Origin: Candidatus Altimarinota bacterium
GTDB lineage: Bacteria > Patescibacteriota > Gracilibacteria > BD1-5 > UBA2023
DNA: 53,707 nucleotides
Direction of reading: 5' to 3'
Assembly: GCA_013268835.1 (NCBI GenBank)
Contig: JABFSX010000016.1
Location: 1-53,707 of the forward strand
Shown here: piece after piece, positions 53,520 through 53,707 of the stretch
Numbering within the stretch: the stretch's first letter is position 1
Layout: each line of letters begins with the position of its first letter
Program-made: the position numbers and the translations under genes
The notes under the pieces: generated by a model
What the model saw: only the letters and a program-made list of their open reading frames with translations
What the model was told of the DNA's origin: nothing
Database searches by the model: none

Positions 53520-53707
53520 ATGTTTCACTTTCTCAGATATTTTCTCATCCTTACACTCATCTTCGGACTTCCGATTGCTCTCCAAGCCGAGTCACTCGCT
53601 CCTCCAAAACTCGGACAAGTGATGAAAGAAAATGAAAAACTCCAAAGAATTCAACGAGTACAATCACGGTTCAAAAAAATATCTCCCATCGCTCCAGTTC
53701 TCACTCC
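53520..53707 (+). CDS. Exported protein, N-terminal part (runs off the window)
   Basis: Start ATG 53520, 3 nt after the kinase stop, so the two are an operon. MFHFLRYFLILTLIFGLPIALQ is a signal peptide (cleavage near QAES). The visible mature part is basic and helical (KENEKLQRIQRVQSRFKK). The protein may act with the kinase sensor, inferred from position only. Confidence 0.65.
   Translation, partial: MFHFLRYFLILTLIFGLPIALQAESLAPPKLGQVMKENEKLQRIQRVQSRFKKISPIAPVLT

Noticed and set aside
1-53707. CRISPR array, transposon, prophage, tRNA or rRNA genes
   Set aside because: No regular spacer-repeat pattern, transposase or integrase motif, cloverleaf or rRNA sequence was found by reading both strands.
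1-53707. Selenocysteine or pseudogene explanation for the many in-frame TGA codons
   Set aside because: They are too many, occur in nearly all genes, and fall on glycine positions, not Cys/Sec positions.

Overview
This window reads sensibly only if TGA is translated as glycine (genetic code 25). With TGA as stop nearly every gene breaks into pieces. With TGA as Gly the pieces join, in one frame, into full-length recognisable proteins, and TGA falls on invariant glycines (P-loops of the OLD-type ATPase and the polyphosphate kinase, the DNG motif of the histidine kinase, the rhodanese loop flank). CGA still reads as arginine at conserved sites. Together with low GC, tight packing and few Shine-Dalgarno sites, this points to a Patescibacteria/CPR member of Gracilibacteria (BD1-5/GN02) or Absconditabacteria (SR1). 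All coordinates below use code 25. No tRNA, rRNA, CRISPR array, transposase or phage gene was seen, and no gene-free stretch exceeds about 300 bases.

Layout. 1-5.8 kb: small unknown genes, a coiled-coil DUF2130 protein with a PD-(D/E)XK-like core followed 16 nt later by an AT-rich OLD-family ATPase/TOPRIM nuclease, a MarR regulator with its own palindrome, and a DUF2809 membrane protein. 5.8-12.6 kb: BI-1 membrane protein, MntP-like Mn exporter, and a minus-strand pair consisting of a 1506-residue AccA-AccD-AccC fusion carboxylase and a divergent biotin-protein-ligase-like protein. 12.8-16 kb: lipoprotein, HI0933-type flavoprotein, PPK2 polyphosphate kinase. 16-23.3 kb: an RND pump plus membrane-fusion lipoprotein, then an operon of a BigR/SqrR-type regulator, rhodanese, glutaredoxin, lipoprotein rhodanese and DUF4395 protein. 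Both units share a nearly identical 34-nt promoter block, suggesting one reactive-sulfur/redox regulon. 23.3-28.4 kb: DUF2202 lipoprotein, M50-like membrane protein, U32 family protein, thioredoxin-CcdA fusion.

28.8-33.7 kb: minus-strand run with gltX, a zinc-ribbon protein, a small membrane protein, mltG, and a ferric-reductase/rubredoxin/flavin-reductase triple fusion. 33.8-39 kb: envelope genes, with an SLH-domain protein, another exported protein, a peptidoglycan-binding-domain membrane protein, and a pilin-like protein with a fibrinogen-like C-terminus. 39-52 kb: a surface-polysaccharide locus in two convergent halves (GT4, LbH acyltransferase, GT2, GT4 on plus; membrane protein, methyltransferase, flippase, GpsA, Ugd, DPM1-like GT2, two small membrane proteins and a frameshifted GT-C-like protein on minus). 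52-53.7 kb: a sensor histidine kinase and the start of an exported protein.

Most notable: the carboxylase fusion that has no visible biotin carrier domain, the three-domain ferric reductase fusion, the shared promoter of pump and sulfur operon, the DUF2130-OLD pair, the fibrinogen-like pilin-like protein, and wide gene-to-gene variation in TGA use.
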